64,000 nucleotides of DNA from Flavobacterium salilacus subsp. salilacus (GCF_004634195.1 NZ_SKBP01000002.1:248001-312000), one strand, 5' to 3'; positions 44,373 through 53,396 are shown, numbered from the stretch's first letter. Notes: a model not told the origin generated them from the sequence alone. Made by a program: numbers and translations.

Positions 44373-45368
44373 ATGTATATTAATGCTTTGGGGTTTGCAG
44401 TTTGTGCAGCCATTATATTTTTTGCAGGTAAAAAACTGTCTTATTATGGCGACCTTTTAGCAGAACTTACAGGCATGGGCAAAGCCTGGATAGGATTCAT
44501 ACTCATGTCAACAGTAACCTCGCTACCCGAACTTATGGTGGGCATAAGCTCGGTGTCTATAGTAGGGTCTGCCGATTTGGCTGTGGGTAACATTGTAGGT
44601 AGTTGTGCCTTCAACTTAGGCATCCTCTCTTTGATGGATGTATTTATGCCCAAAAACAAACCACTTTTCAGCCAGGTATCGCAAAGCCATATACTGGCAG
44701 CTTCTTTCGGTATCATACTCATCGTTTTGGTAGGCTTAGGGCTGTATCTGGACGATATTGTCATTTCACCCTCTATGGGACTAATCAGCCTTTCTTTCGG
44801 AGTTATTTATTTACTATCCGTGCGCTCTATATACAACTATCAAAAAATACACCCTGTTGAGGAAGTAGCCGAAGCCATTCAGCAATCTCCTGAAATAACT
44901 TTGCGAAGCGTAAGCTTAAAGTACGCGGGTTTTGCTTTAATTATTATCGCTACGGCTTTGGCGCTACCTTACTTTGCCGAAAATATTGCAGCCTATACAG
45001 GTTTAGGAGAGTCGTTTGTAGGAACGTTGTTTCTTGCAGTTTCTACCTCTTTGCCCGAAATTGCCATATCAATAATAGCCATTCGTACAGGCTCTACAGA
45101 TATGGCTGTTGGTAATTTATTAGGCAGTAATATCTTTAATGTGTTTATCCTTTTCTTTGGTGATATTTTTTATACAAAAGGACTATTACTAAAAGATGCA
45201 TCAGACGCCAACCTTATCTCGGTTTTTGCGGTAGTTATCATGACTGCCGTAGCCATAATAGGCTTTATAGCACCGGGACGCAGCAAAAGGATATTTTTAG
45301 CATGGGATACATTGGCTATATTGTTATTATATATACTGAATATGATATTATTATATAAATTGTCTTAA
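44373..45368 (+). CDS. Calcium/cation antiporter (CaCA family, YrbG-like)
   Basis: A 331-residue inner-membrane antiporter with about ten helices. Two alpha-repeats with the ion-binding motifs are clear: TSLPELMVGISS...GNIVGSCAFNLGIL in the first half and TSLPEIAISIIA...GNLLGSNIFNVFIL in the second. Members exchange Ca2+ (or K+) for Na+ or H+. It has a separate leader from the SemiSWEET gene (125 bp) and is probably transcribed alone. Confidence 0.92.
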   Translation: MYINALGFAVCAAIIFFAGKKLSYYGDLLAELTGMGKAWIGFILMSTVTSLPELMVGISSVSIVGSADLAVGNIVGSCAFNLGILSLMDVFMPKNKPLFSQVSQSHILAASFGIILIVLVGLGLYLDDIVISPSMGLISLSFGVIYLLSVRSIYNYQKIHPVEEVAEAIQQSPEITLRSVSLKYAGFALIIIATALALPYFAENIAAYTGLGESFVGTLFLAVSTSLPEIAISIIAIRTGSTDMAVGNLLGSNIFNVFILFFGDIFYTKGLLLKDASDANLISVFAVVIMTAVAIIGFIAPGRSKRIFLAWDTLAILLLYILNMILLYKLS

Positions 45369-45439
45369 ATTTATATGGCGGTGTAACAAAATATGCTGCT
45401 TAGTAACTAATTAACAGCAATCAAAAAAATATAATATAT

Positions 45440-46240
45440 ATGACATCACACGAAATAGATTACGAAATATTTGGCGAAGAAATGCAGTATGTAGAAATAG
45501 AGCTCGACCCTCAGGAGGCTGTAGTAGCCGAAGCAGGCAGCTTTATGATGATGGATAACGGCATACAAATGGAAACCATTTTTGGCGATGGTGGTAACCA
45601 AAGCCAGGGCGTTATGGGCAAACTGTTCTCGGCAGGTAAGCGTTTGCTTACAGGCGAAAGCCTTTTTATGACGGTTTTTTTAAATCAATACCACGATAAG
45701 CGCAAAGTTAGCTTTGCATCGCCCTACCCCGGTAAAATTCTGGCTATAGACCTTACACACTATGGCGGTCGTTTTGTTTGCCAAAAAGATGCTTTTTTAT
45801 GCGCTGCCAAAGGCGTAACCATAGGCATTGAGTTTTCTAAAAAACTCGGTCGCGGTTTGTTTGGCGGCGAAGGTTTTATTATGCAAAAACTGGAAGGCGA
45901 CGGTATGGCATTTGTACACGCAGGCGGTACATTAGCTAAAAAAGAACTGGCAGCAGGCGAAATCCTGAAAGTAGATACCGGCTGTATAGTGGGCTTTACG
46001 AAAGAGGTAGATTATGATATTGAGTTTGTGGGCGGAATAAAAAACACATTGTTTGGCGGCGAAGGCTTATTCTATGCCACACTGCGCGGTCCGGGCACAG
46101 TGTATATACAATCTTTACCATTTAGCAGGCTTGCCGGCAGAATATATGCCTCAGCACCGCAAGGTGGTGGTAACCAGCGTGGCGAGGGCAGTATTTTAGG
46201 CGGACTTGGCAACCTGCTGGACGGCGATAATCGATATTAA
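45440..46240 (+). CDS. TIGR00266 / AIM24 family protein
   Basis: A 266-residue cytoplasmic protein of the TIGR00266 (AIM24-like) family, a beta-roll fold. The motifs [23 protein letters not shown] start ([11 protein letters not shown]), [26 protein letters not shown] and [18 protein letters not shown] are recognised. The molecular role in bacteria is unknown. It is followed by a long hairpin. Confidence 0.88.
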   Translation: MTSHEIDYEIFGEEMQYVEIELDPQEAVVAEAGSFMMMDNGIQMETIFGDGGNQSQGVMGKLFSAGKRLLTGESLFMTVFLNQYHDKRKVSFASPYPGKILAIDLTHYGGRFVCQKDAFLCAAKGVTIGIEFSKKLGRGLFGGEGFIMQKLEGDGMAFVHAGGTLAKKELAAGEILKVDTGCIVGFTKEVDYDIEFVGGIKNTLFGGEGLFYATLRGPGTVYIQSLPFSRLAGRIYASAPQGGGNQRGEGSILGGLGNLLDGDNRY

Positions 46241-46260
46241 TCTTTTTATTATTACAATAT

Positions 46261-46300
46261 TATACAACAACAGCAGGCAAAAGCCTGCTGTTGTTGTATA
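46261..46300 (+). terminator. Long hairpin after the AIM24-family gene
   Basis: Perfect 18-bp stem TATACAACAACAGCAGGC / GCCTGCTGTTGTTGTATA with an AAAA loop, 20 bp after the stop. No strong T-run follows, so termination relies on the U-rich right arm. Confidence 0.7.
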
Positions 46301-46346
46301 TGGCATAATAGTGCAAAAACAGTAAAAATGATTTTTCTTAAATTAA

Positions 46347-46360
46347 TTGACATTTGTCAA
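46347..46360. promoter_or_regulatory. Crp/Fnr-type palindrome before the TonB receptor gene
   Basis: TTGACATTTGTCAA contains a perfect TTGAC-N4-GTCAA palindrome, the general form bound by Crp/Fnr-family regulators. Its centre is about 41 bp upstream of the start point expected from the TAATTTTG element at 46383-46390. A Crp/Fnr-family gene lies next in line (48870). Confidence 0.6.
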
Positions 46361-46382
46361 GTATATCTATTTTGTGCCAGCA

Positions 46383-46390
46383 TAATTTTG
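46383..46390 (+). promoter_or_regulatory. -7 element of the TonB receptor promoter
   Basis: TAATTTTG matches TAnnTTTG, 22 bp before the start codon at 46413. No TTTG -33 box is at the standard distance, in line with activator dependence. Confidence 0.55.
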
Positions 46391-46412
46391 TCGCAATAAA
46401 AAACCCAAAACC

Positions 46413-48788
46413 ATGAAAAATTTTATTGCTGTTATTTTATGCATCACTGGATGCATTTGTTACGGACAAACCGGTGTAATAAGAGGTAAGGTTATCGACA
46501 TACAATCGGAAACGCCACTTAGCGGTGCAACGGTAGAGGTTATAGATATGCCAAACGGCACTGCTACTACAGATGAATCGGGTAATTTTAAAATAGAAAA
46601 CGTACCGTTGGGCAGACAATCGGTATTGGTAACATTTCTTGGTTATGAGGCATTTTTTGTAGGCGATATTGCTGTTACAACAGGTAAGGATGTGCAACTT
46701 AGCATAACCATGAATGAATCCTTTGATGAGTTGCAGGAGGTAGTTATTACCGCCGAGAGAGATAAAGTAAAAGCACTGAATAAAATGGCAACTGTATCGG
46801 CAAGGCAGTTTAGCCTTGAAGAAGTAAACCGATATGCAGGAGGAAGAAGCGATGTGGCAAGGCTTGCTGCAAATTTTGCAGGAGTCTCTACCGCCGATGA
46901 CAGCAGGAACGATATAGTGGTGCGCGGTAACTCGCCCACAGGAATGTTGTGGCGCATAGAAGGCATACCTGTGCCAAGCCCTAACCACTTTGCAACCTTT
47001 GGCACTACAGGCAGCCCGGTATCAGCATTAAACCCCAACCTGCTTGCTAATTCTGATTTTTTAACATCGGCTTTCCCTGCCGAATACGGAAACGCCATTA
47101 GTGGTGTATTTGACCTTAACTTTCGAAAAGGAAATAACGAGGATTATGAATTTATGGCAAGCATCGGAGCTTTTCCCGGGTTGGAGTTTATGGCAGAAGG
47201 TCCGCTGGGTAAAAAAGGAGGCTCGTTTATAGGCGCGGCGCGCTATGGCGTGGCAGGTTTTGTGGGCGCGGGCGGTACAAGTGCACAACCTAACTATCGT
47301 GATGTTTCTTTTAATATCGATTTTGGTAATTTTTCTTTCGGTAACCTTACACTGTTTGGTATAGGGGGAACATCGGATATTGAGTTTTTAGGAAAAGATG
47401 CCGATGAAGATGATCTTTTTGCTGCTGAAGATGAAAACGCTGATGTTTACTCTGCATTTGGAGCTTTCGGGCTTACCCATACCATTACCATCAACGATAA
47501 ATCATATCTCAGGACTACTGCCGGAGCATCTGTTGCTAAAAGTACTTATGAGCAGGAACGTTTATTTAATTATGGTACTCCTCAGGAAACTCCTTTACTT
47601 TTTACTGATGTTGATAATACCGAAAGCCGAATTACATTCTCTACGCTTTTTAATTCTAAAATAAGCCGGAGGTTTACATTAAGAACCGGACTGCTTTATG
47701 AAAATTTTTCGTTGGATGCCAACCTTTTTGACAGAGACCGACAGCCCGATAATGATAATGACGGCTACCCTGACTTAACTACTATATACCAAACCGATGG
47801 TACCTATGATGTTATACAACCTTATGCGCAGGGGCAGTTTCGACTTACGGAAAAACTTACGCTAAACGGGGGTATTCATGGGCAATATTTCTCAGTAAAC
47901 GAAGAGTTTGCGATAGAACCAAGAGCTTCATTAACATGGGCTATAAGCCCCATACATTCTGTAAACTTTGGTTACGGAATACACCATCAAAATGTTGCTG
48001 CGCCGATACTTTTCCAGAATGCCAATATTAACGGCGAGTTGGTACAAACCAACAGAGATTTAGATTTGGTTCGCAGTACGCACTACGTGATAGGTTATGA
48101 CGTTAAACTGGCAAAAAAATGGCGTGCCAAAGCCGAAGTATATTATCAGGATATTGCTAAAGCTGCTGTAGAACGGTTCCCGAGCAGCTATTCATCGCTT
48201 ACCGAAGGATCTGACTTTGGTTTTTCTACCGATAAGCCATCGCTGATAAGCGAAGGGACAGGTTACAACACCGGTATAGAGTTTACCCTTGAAAAGTTTT
48301 TTAGCGATGGTTATCACGGGCTTATGACTACCTCTTTGTTTGAAAGTAAATATGAGGGCAGCGATGGTATAGAGCGCAATTCGCCATTTAATAACCAGTA
48401 TGTTTTTAACCTGCTGGGAGGTAAAGAGTTTAAAATTGGCAGTCAAAAAACAAATGTTTTTTCTATTGATACTAAATTTACTACTGCGGGAGGCAGGTAT
48501 TATACTCCTGTAGATTTAGCCTCGTCTGTTGCTGCGGGATATGAAATTACAGACGATGTCAGGGCATACAGCGAGCAGTATGATGCCTACCTTCGGTTGG
48601 ATGTTAAATTCGGGATGAAGTTTAACAGCAAAACCAAAAAACAATCGCACCAGTTTTATATTGATTTACAAAATGTTACAAATAACAAAAATGTGTTTGT
48701 AAGGGAATATAACAGGTTAACCAATCGGGTAGATCAGGTCGATCAGATAGGCTTTTTCCCCGATTTCGGGTATAAATTTCAGTTTTAA
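46413..48788 (+). CDS. TonB-dependent outer-membrane receptor
   Basis: A 791-residue receptor with a signal peptide (1-18), a carboxypeptidase-like regulatory domain (about 22-105, GKVIDIQSETPLSGATVEVI), a plug domain (about 118-230, DIVVRGNSPTGMLWRIEGI) and a barrel ending in GYKFQF. The N-terminal extension and lack of a SusD partner argue for a siderophore, metal or peptide ligand, not a glycan; the ligand is unknown. The promoter has a Crp/Fnr-type palindrome, and the regulator gene 48870 follows after 81 bp. Confidence 0.9.
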   Translation: MKNFIAVILCITGCICYGQTGVIRGKVIDIQSETPLSGATVEVIDMPNGTATTDESGNFKIENVPLGRQSVLVTFLGYEAFFVGDIAVTTGKDVQLSITMNESFDELQEVVITAERDKVKALNKMATVSARQFSLEEVNRYAGGRSDVARLAANFAGVSTADDSRNDIVVRGNSPTGMLWRIEGIPVPSPNHFATFGTTGSPVSALNPNLLANSDFLTSAFPAEYGNAISGVFDLNFRKGNNEDYEFMASIGAFPGLEFMAEGPLGKKGGSFIGAARYGVAGFVGAGGTSAQPNYRDVSFNIDFGNFSFGNLTLFGIGGTSDIEFLGKDADEDDLFAAEDENADVYSAFGAFGLTHTITINDKSYLRTTAGASVAKSTYEQERLFNYGTPQETPLLFTDVDNTESRITFSTLFNSKISRRFTLRTGLLYENFSLDANLFDRDRQPDNDNDGYPDLTTIYQTDGTYDVIQPYAQGQFRLTEKLTLNGGIHGQYFSVNEEFAIEPRASLTWAISPIHSVNFGYGIHHQNVAAPILFQNANINGELVQTNRDLDLVRSTHYVIGYDVKLAKKWRAKAEVYYQDIAKAAVERFPSSYSSLTEGSDFGFSTDKPSLISEGTGYNTGIEFTLEKFFSDGYHGLMTTSLFESKYEGSDGIERNSPFNNQYVFNLLGGKEFKIGSQKTNVFSIDTKFTTAGGRYYTPVDLASSVAAGYEITDDVRAYSEQYDAYLRLDVKFGMKFNSKTKKQSHQFYIDLQNVTNNKNVFVREYNRLTNRVDQVDQIGFFPDFGYKFQF

Positions 48789-48869
48789 TTGATTCATATT
48801 ATTTTTATTGATTTGATAAACAATATATACCCACTTAACGCTGTTGTTTAATGACTATTACATAAAAAA

Positions 48870-49439
48870 ATGCTTGAACAGTTAAAGATATTTTCATTAC
48901 GTTTCTGCGAACTATCAACCGAGGAACTCGGAAAACTTGCTGCGCTGTTTAGCCCAACACCTGTAAAAAGGCTCGACCACCTTTTTACTGAAGGGGACAT
49001 GATTAATAAATTGTTTTTTATAAGCGATGGTGTTTGTCGCGGATATTACCTGAAAGACGGGACAGAGTGCACTACCAATTTTTATTTCGGTCCTTCAATC
49101 ATGACAGATCTTATAGCTGTGAGAACAAAAAAACCTTCCTCACTAAACGTCCAGGCTTTAAAAAACTCGCAATGCTATACTGCTGATTTTGAAAATATTG
49201 AAGATATTATTTTTAAATATCCAAATGTATATACCATGTTTTTTAAAATGATTGAACATTTGTTTATGGAAAAAACAAAGCGGGAAGTTTCTTTTATATA
49301 TGACAGCCCCGAAGAAAGGTATATTAAATTATTCAGCGAGCGACCAAAGGTTATTGCAGAGATACCTCAACAATATATAGCTTCATATATTGGTATAAAG
49401 CCTGAAACATTAAGCAGAATACGAAAAAAGATACTGTAA
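48870..49439 (+). CDS. Crp/Fnr family transcriptional regulator
   Basis: A 189-residue regulator. The cyclic-nucleotide-binding-type beta-roll (about 20-110, HLFTEGDMINKLFFISDGVCRGYYLKDG) is followed by a long helix and a C-terminal HTH (about 163-189, IPQQYIASYIGIKPETLSRI). The usual cAMP phosphate cassette is not evident, as in many Bacteroidota members, and no Fe-S cysteine set is visible. It probably controls the adjacent TonB receptor gene through the palindrome at 46347. This is inference. Confidence 0.88.
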   Translation: MLEQLKIFSLRFCELSTEELGKLAALFSPTPVKRLDHLFTEGDMINKLFFISDGVCRGYYLKDGTECTTNFYFGPSIMTDLIAVRTKKPSSLNVQALKNSQCYTADFENIEDIIFKYPNVYTMFFKMIEHLFMEKTKREVSFIYDSPEERYIKLFSERPKVIAEIPQQYIASYIGIKPETLSRIRKKIL

Positions 49440-49466
49440 TACAAAAAACTTAAATAGAGAATAAAC

Positions 49467-49496
49467 GAAACAGCGAGCTTTAGGGCTCGCTGTTTC
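49467..49496 (+). terminator. Terminator of the Crp/Fnr gene
   Basis: Perfect 12-bp stem GAAACAGCGAGC / GCTCGCTGTTTC, loop TTTAGG, 27 bp after the stop; only a weak T-run follows. Confidence 0.78.
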
Positions 49497-49584
49497 TACA
49501 CATCTAAAAAAATTTGAATAAAATACGTTCAGTAATTAATATTTGGGCTGGATTCGCCGGGGGGCAAAATTTTTAAATTCTTTT

Positions 49585-49692
49585 TCCTAAAAACAAAGAA
49601 GCAGGCGGGTCCCGATTAGCAATTCAAGTTTTATTAACGTTCGGGGGGCTATAAAAATGAATCACATTCCCGCCTAGACTTCTTTTTCAGGA
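49585..49692. other. Structured, locally GC-rich intergenic element of unknown type
   Basis: The arms TCCT + AAAGAAG + AGGCGGG (49585-49609) pair in order with CCCGCCT + CTTCTTT + AGGA (49669-49692). An inner stem CCCGA (49611-49615) / TCGGG (49641-49645) also forms. A further G/C patch (GCCGGGGGGC) lies just to the left at about 49556-49565. The base composition contrasts with the AT-rich surroundings. No reading frame fits. It may be a small RNA or a DNA hairpin element; the strand cannot be decided. It lies in the 397-bp gap between the convergent Crp/Fnr gene and the response-regulator operon. Confidence 0.6.
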
Positions 49693-49775
49693 TTTATCTA
49701 TATATAAAAATATTATTATGTTTATCTCTTATCCTGATACAAAGTTGGGGAAATGATAAGGTATAGCACAGGTAG

Positions 49776-49806
49776 AAATTACCTGTTTTATAAAATCAGG
49801 TAATTT
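49776..49806. terminator. Hairpin downstream of the two-component operon
   Basis: Stem AAATTACCTG / CAGGTAATTT with an 11-nt loop, 31 bp past the response-regulator stop. It has no clear T-run on the minus strand, so it is a weak terminator or an mRNA 3'-end hairpin. Confidence 0.5.
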
Positions 49807-49836
49807 TACGTGTTTCTAAAAATTGATGAATAAAGT

Positions 49837-50508
49837 TTAAATAAGGGGTAGTTCTTCTACTTTCATTATGCCCTGTTGTATGGCATATATTACCAAGCCG
49901 GCTATGTTTTTTGCCCCTGTTTTTACAAACAGGTTGTTTTTATGCCCCTCGGCAGTACGCTGGGTAATAAAAAGTATATCGCCAATTTCTTTGGCTGTTT
50001 TTTGCCTGCAAATCAGGCGCAATACGTCTATCTCCCTTTCAGAGAGTGCCGCATCATCATTTAATATAGGTTTGGGTGTTTTTACGGCTATTTGCCCTCT
50101 TAGTACTTCGAGCTGATCTTCCTTAAAATAATAGCCTTGCTTGTGTACCGCCCGTATTACATCTACCAATTCAACGGGAGAGATTCCTTTTGGTAAAAAA
50201 GCCGAAACGCCTGTTTTTACCATAAAGCCCATAAATGATTTTTGATAGTGGGATGAAACTACTATAACCTTTATATCAGGATAATTTATTTTGAGGTGTT
50301 CGGTAACAGCTATACCATCCATACCATCCATTTTAAGGTCTAAAAGCAGTATTTGCGGAATGGTTTGCCCGGCAAGTTTGTCTAATAATTCATATCCACT
50401 GTTGGCTGTAAACAGCACTTGTATATCCTCGGTATTTTGTAAATACGATTGTAGCAGGCTTACTATTAAAGCATCATCATCGGTTATGCCCAGTATAATT
50501 TTATCCAT
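49837..50508 (-). CDS. NarL/LuxR-type response regulator
   Basis: A 223-residue response regulator. The start is chosen at 50508 (MDKIILG), 10 bp after the kinase stop; a longer frame from 50538 would overlap the kinase gene. The receiver domain (about 3-125) has the acidic pocket TDDDA and phospho-acceptor D57 in LLLDLKMDGMDG, and the lysine in FLPKGI. The C-terminal LuxR-type HTH (about 153-215, LSEREIDVLRLICRQKTAKE) binds DNA. It pairs with the histidine kinase upstream in the same operon. Confidence 0.92.
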   Translation of the reverse strand: MDKIILGITDDDALIVSLLQSYLQNTEDIQVLFTANSGYELLDKLAGQTIPQILLLDLKMDGMDGIAVTEHLKINYPDIKVIVVSSHYQKSFMGFMVKTGVSAFLPKGISPVELVDVIRAVHKQGYYFKEDQLEVLRGQIAVKTPKPILNDDAALSEREIDVLRLICRQKTAKEIGDILFITQRTAEGHKNNLFVKTGAKNIAGLVIYAIQQGIMKVEELPLI

Positions 50509-50518
50509 TAGCCGTAAT

Positions 50519-51274
50519 TTATGTAGCGGGAACAACAATAAGGGTTGTGGTTCCTTTACCTATAGTTGAGTCAACCCTATATTTGGCATTGAGGTACTGC
50601 ATACGCAGCTCCATACTATTGAGCCCTAATCCTTTTTTTAAGATTGAGGTATCAAAACCAGCCCCGTTATCTTCTACCAAAAGTGTAAGACAATTGGACG
50701 TATGGCGCAAATGGACTTTTACCTCAGCAGCTTTGGCATGCTTAATTATATTAGTCATTAGCTCTTGCACTATGCGTACCATTTGTATTTTAATATTAGC
50801 CGATAATGTTTCTTCGAGTCTTACATCGCTAAAATAATCAATTTTAAGCTTTTCGCTCCATGGGTTAAGCAAATCGGCTATCAATTCCTGCAATGGTGTG
50901 TGCTCCAGTAAGGGCGGTGTCAGGTCATGCGATATCCTTCGTGCTTCGGCAATACCTTCACCCAGCATTATATCAATCTCGGTAGCAGGTACTCCTACCT
51001 GGCTTTTCATTCGTATTACGGTGAGTTTACCTATAAGACTGTCATGCAGGTCAGAGGCTATACGCATACGCTCTTTTTCCTGCGCCTGTAAGTTGGTTTC
51101 CAAAAGCTTTTTTTGGTGCTCCAGTTGCAGGCGGGCTTCGCGCAGGTTAGCCTCTGTCATTCGCTTATAGCCGGCATGCATTATTTTAACCACAAAAAGT
51201 AATATGGTAAAAATAAGTACCATTGCAATTGCAATCCATAACGCGATTACTTTCGGATCCTGCCATTTCTCCAT
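50519..51274 (-). CDS. NarL-type (HisKA_3) sensor histidine kinase
   Basis: A 251-residue kinase with one N-terminal transmembrane helix (about 9-32), a short coiled coil, the HisKA_3 dimerisation box with phospho-acceptor H77 in RIASDLHDSLIGK, and a HATPase domain with VEDNGAGFD and KGLGLNSMELR. There is no periplasmic sensor domain, so it probably senses through the membrane or through a partner, possibly the membrane protein whose gene overlaps its start by 28 bp. Confidence 0.92.
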   Translation of the reverse strand: MEKWQDPKVIALWIAIAMVLIFTILLFVVKIMHAGYKRMTEANLREARLQLEHQKKLLETNLQAQEKERMRIASDLHDSLIGKLTVIRMKSQVGVPATEIDIMLGEGIAEARRISHDLTPPLLEHTPLQELIADLLNPWSEKLKIDYFSDVRLEETLSANIKIQMVRIVQELMTNIIKHAKAAEVKVHLRHTSNCLTLLVEDNGAGFDTSILKKGLGLNSMELRMQYLNAKYRVDSTIGKGTTTLIVVPAT

Positions 51275-51906
51275 ATTTCACTTATTAAAAAACCATAAAA
51301 AATAACTACTAATATTAAGTTACATGCCCAAAAATAGAATTTTATACCACTTGCTTCATTTACTAAGAAATTAAAGGGTAAAAAAATTAAAGTATTTAGG
51401 GTAAAGAAAACTAATACCACTATATTTAACCTAAAATTATCCCATCTTGATTCCTTAAAGCTATTCATCTTTTCATATAGAAATGTAAGTGCTAATAAAA
51501 TAATAATAAAATTATCTACTACTTTAGCGTAGGGTTGAAATTGTTCAGGTTTAGTATCATTTATAATAAAATAATATACTATTTCACCTATAATATAGAT
51601 TGTCCCTAAGTAACCAGTAAAGATTAATATCTTATTTTTTTTAGAAAAAAGATAGTTTCTATATAGCAGTACAAAGACAAAAAGCTCTATCAGGCTATAT
51701 ACCAGAAGCATTATTTGATTATTAAAATAAAAATATTTTAATAATCTGCTTACAATGTCAACTATTAACATTGCAAGCAGATAAAAAAATATAGTTTTAT
51801 GCAATCTGTCTATATACCTATAAGAAACTATACCAATAATTAAGCCTGTTGTAAGAAATATAGGGTAAAATTTCGGTAAATATTGGAGAATCTCAATAAA
51901 CTTCAT
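51247..51906 (-). CDS. Multi-pass membrane protein linked to the histidine kinase
   Basis: A 219-residue hydrophobic protein with about seven predicted transmembrane helices (for example 13-28, 38-55, 66-84, 93-112, 129-143, 158-178, 190-209). No known family is recognised. Its 3' end overlaps the kinase gene by 28 bp, so the two are translated from one message. The 7TM-like layout beside a kinase without a sensor domain suggests it is the sensory partner, by inference. Confidence 0.7.
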   Translation of the reverse strand: MKFIEILQYLPKFYPIFLTTGLIIGIVSYRYIDRLHKTIFFYLLAMLIVDIVSRLLKYFYFNNQIMLLVYSLIELFVFVLLYRNYLFSKKNKILIFTGYLGTIYIIGEIVYYFIINDTKPEQFQPYAKVVDNFIIILLALTFLYEKMNSFKESRWDNFRLNIVVLVFFTLNTLIFLPFNFLVNEASGIKFYFWACNLILVVIFYGFLISEIWRNGRIRK

Positions 51907-51915
51907 TAATCAGGA

Positions 51916-52545
51916 TTATAACTGCAATAGGTAGAAGCTCTCAACAGATGCTGATGCACTAAATGGAGGAACTGGTTCTACATAATCATCATAAAAAACC
52001 CTGGTTTCATCTTTGTTGGTTACTACCAAATCGGCAATAGCGTGCCCAAACGGGTCATCAAGGTTGGCGCGAAGTGCGAAGTTAACCTGAGAGTCCGGCA
52101 TTTCGAAATCTTCTGCATCAATTTTAAATGCTAAAAATATACCATCCGCAGTTTCGGCTTGTTTCGGCACCCATGTTTTATAATGATTATTCCATCGTTC
52201 CATTCTGTGTTTTGCCTCTCCTTCGGGTATTCTGCCCCCGCCTAAACTCCAAAAGACGGGGCTAACACTTACATATTGCGATATATCTTTTGCATACGCT
52301 TCATTATCATATTGGCTGGGTATCAGCATAAAAATCAAGCTATCATTATATATACCGGGGTAGGCATGTATATCTTCGGTAATTTCTGTAGAGCTACTCG
52401 CACTATAGTTAGATATATCAAAAAAGAAGCAATTTCCTTGCTCAAAATAAGTTACAAGAGCCTTACCGTCTCTGCTTATATTTTTCCAGTTGTTTATACT
52501 GTCGCTAATAGCTTGGTTTGTTAGGGTAAATGGTCTTTGTGTCAT
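51916..52545 (-). CDS. Hypothetical soluble protein
   Basis: A 209-residue protein with no signal peptide when started at 52545 (MTQRPFTLTN); an upstream frame from 52629 adds 28 hydrophobic residues that look like a shadow of the leader. It is a beta-rich, acidic protein with GGGRIPEGEAKHRMERWNNHY and DDPFGHAIADLVV. I recognise no family. It ends 9 bp before the membrane-protein gene and may be the first gene of the two-component operon. Confidence 0.6.
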   Translation of the reverse strand: MTQRPFTLTNQAISDSINNWKNISRDGKALVTYFEQGNCFFFDISNYSASSSTEITEDIHAYPGIYNDSLIFMLIPSQYDNEAYAKDISQYVSVSPVFWSLGGGRIPEGEAKHRMERWNNHYKTWVPKQAETADGIFLAFKIDAEDFEMPDSQVNFALRANLDDPFGHAIADLVVTNKDETRVFYDDYVEPVPPFSASASVESFYLLQL

Positions 52546-52770
52546 AATTGTGTTGATTTGGGTTAATAAATATGTGTGCTTGTATAGTATGAGCAAATAT
52601 AAGAAGGTATTAACAAATGTACACACCAAGATTTAGATTATAACTAAAATATAAAGTACTATAACTTAAAGAGCGTTTTAATAATTAGGATAAATCATAG
52701 TCTTAAAAGGAGTACAAATACAATATTATTTAAATAATTATTTTAACTAAATAATAAATTTGGTATTGTA

Positions 52771-52800
52771 AAAAAAAAGACGCCTTTTTAGGCGCCTTTC
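52771..52800 (-). terminator. Terminator of the Vps62-like gene
   Basis: On the minus strand AAAGGCGCC / GGCGTCTTT (loop TAAAAA, one G-U pair) followed by a run of T, about 33 bp after the stop. Confidence 0.85.
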
Positions 52801-52832
52801 ACTAATATTAGAATATTTAAACGTATTTGCTG

Positions 52833-53396
52833 TTACAGAACTTCATGTTTAATTCCGTAAAGTGGCACTGCACCAGACCCGCTTTGGTTGTTTGCTCCTG
52901 CAAATGTTCCTGTTTTAATAGAGCCAGTAGGAACGTTAACTTCCCAGAAACTACCATCCTTGTCAGCTCCTGTACCCTTGTCACTCCATATTAAATTGCC
53001 AACTTGTGCTTCTTCAACCAAGTCTTCTCGTAAACAAACTACTGCCGCGTTGTCTGGTTTATTATACCCAGCAACACATAGTATGCCCATAGCTACGTAC
53101 CCATCCGGAGCAATTGGTTCCCAAAAAGAACCATCCATATCGGCACCAGAACCTTTATCTGTGTAAATTAATTTATAATCTACCGGATGCTCTAAAACAT
53201 TATCCTGAATGTCTTTAACAACAACTAATGAACCTGACGGAGAGCCGTAATTTGACTGTCCGTAAGAGCCAATAGAATGAAAACCAATCGGAATATCTAT
53301 AGGGTTGTAAAAAGCGCCATCCATATCGCCGCCACTACCTTTGTCCGACCATGCTAATTTGAAAGAATTAACAATGCTAATTTTAATTTTTGCCAT
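52833..53396 (-). CDS. Vps62-like three-repeat protein
   Basis: A 187-residue cytoplasmic-looking protein (no signal) built from three repeats of about 60 residues. Each has a WSDKGSG-x-D-x-DGSFW core: 16-30 (WSDKGSGGDMDGAFY), 78-92 (YTDKGSGADMDGSFW) and 137-151 (WSDKGTGADKDGSFW). This repeat matches the Vps62/DUF946 family, which in plants and fungi has beta-prism-like structure, and which in bacteria sometimes accompanies pore-forming or lectin proteins. No partner gene is visible; the function is unknown. Confidence 0.75.
   Translation of the reverse strand: MAKIKISIVNSFKLAWSDKGSGGDMDGAFYNPIDIPIGFHSIGSYGQSNYGSPSGSLVVVKDIQDNVLEHPVDYKLIYTDKGSGADMDGSFWEPIAPDGYVAMGILCVAGYNKPDNAAVVCLREDLVEEAQVGNLIWSDKGTGADKDGSFWEVNVPTGSIKTGTFAGANNQSGSGAVPLYGIKHEVL

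Noticed and set aside
49540..49692. Integron attC site or known riboswitch as explanation for the structured element
   Set aside because: The RYYYAAC/GTTRRRY boxes of attC are absent and no integrase is near; no riboswitch core that I know could be matched.
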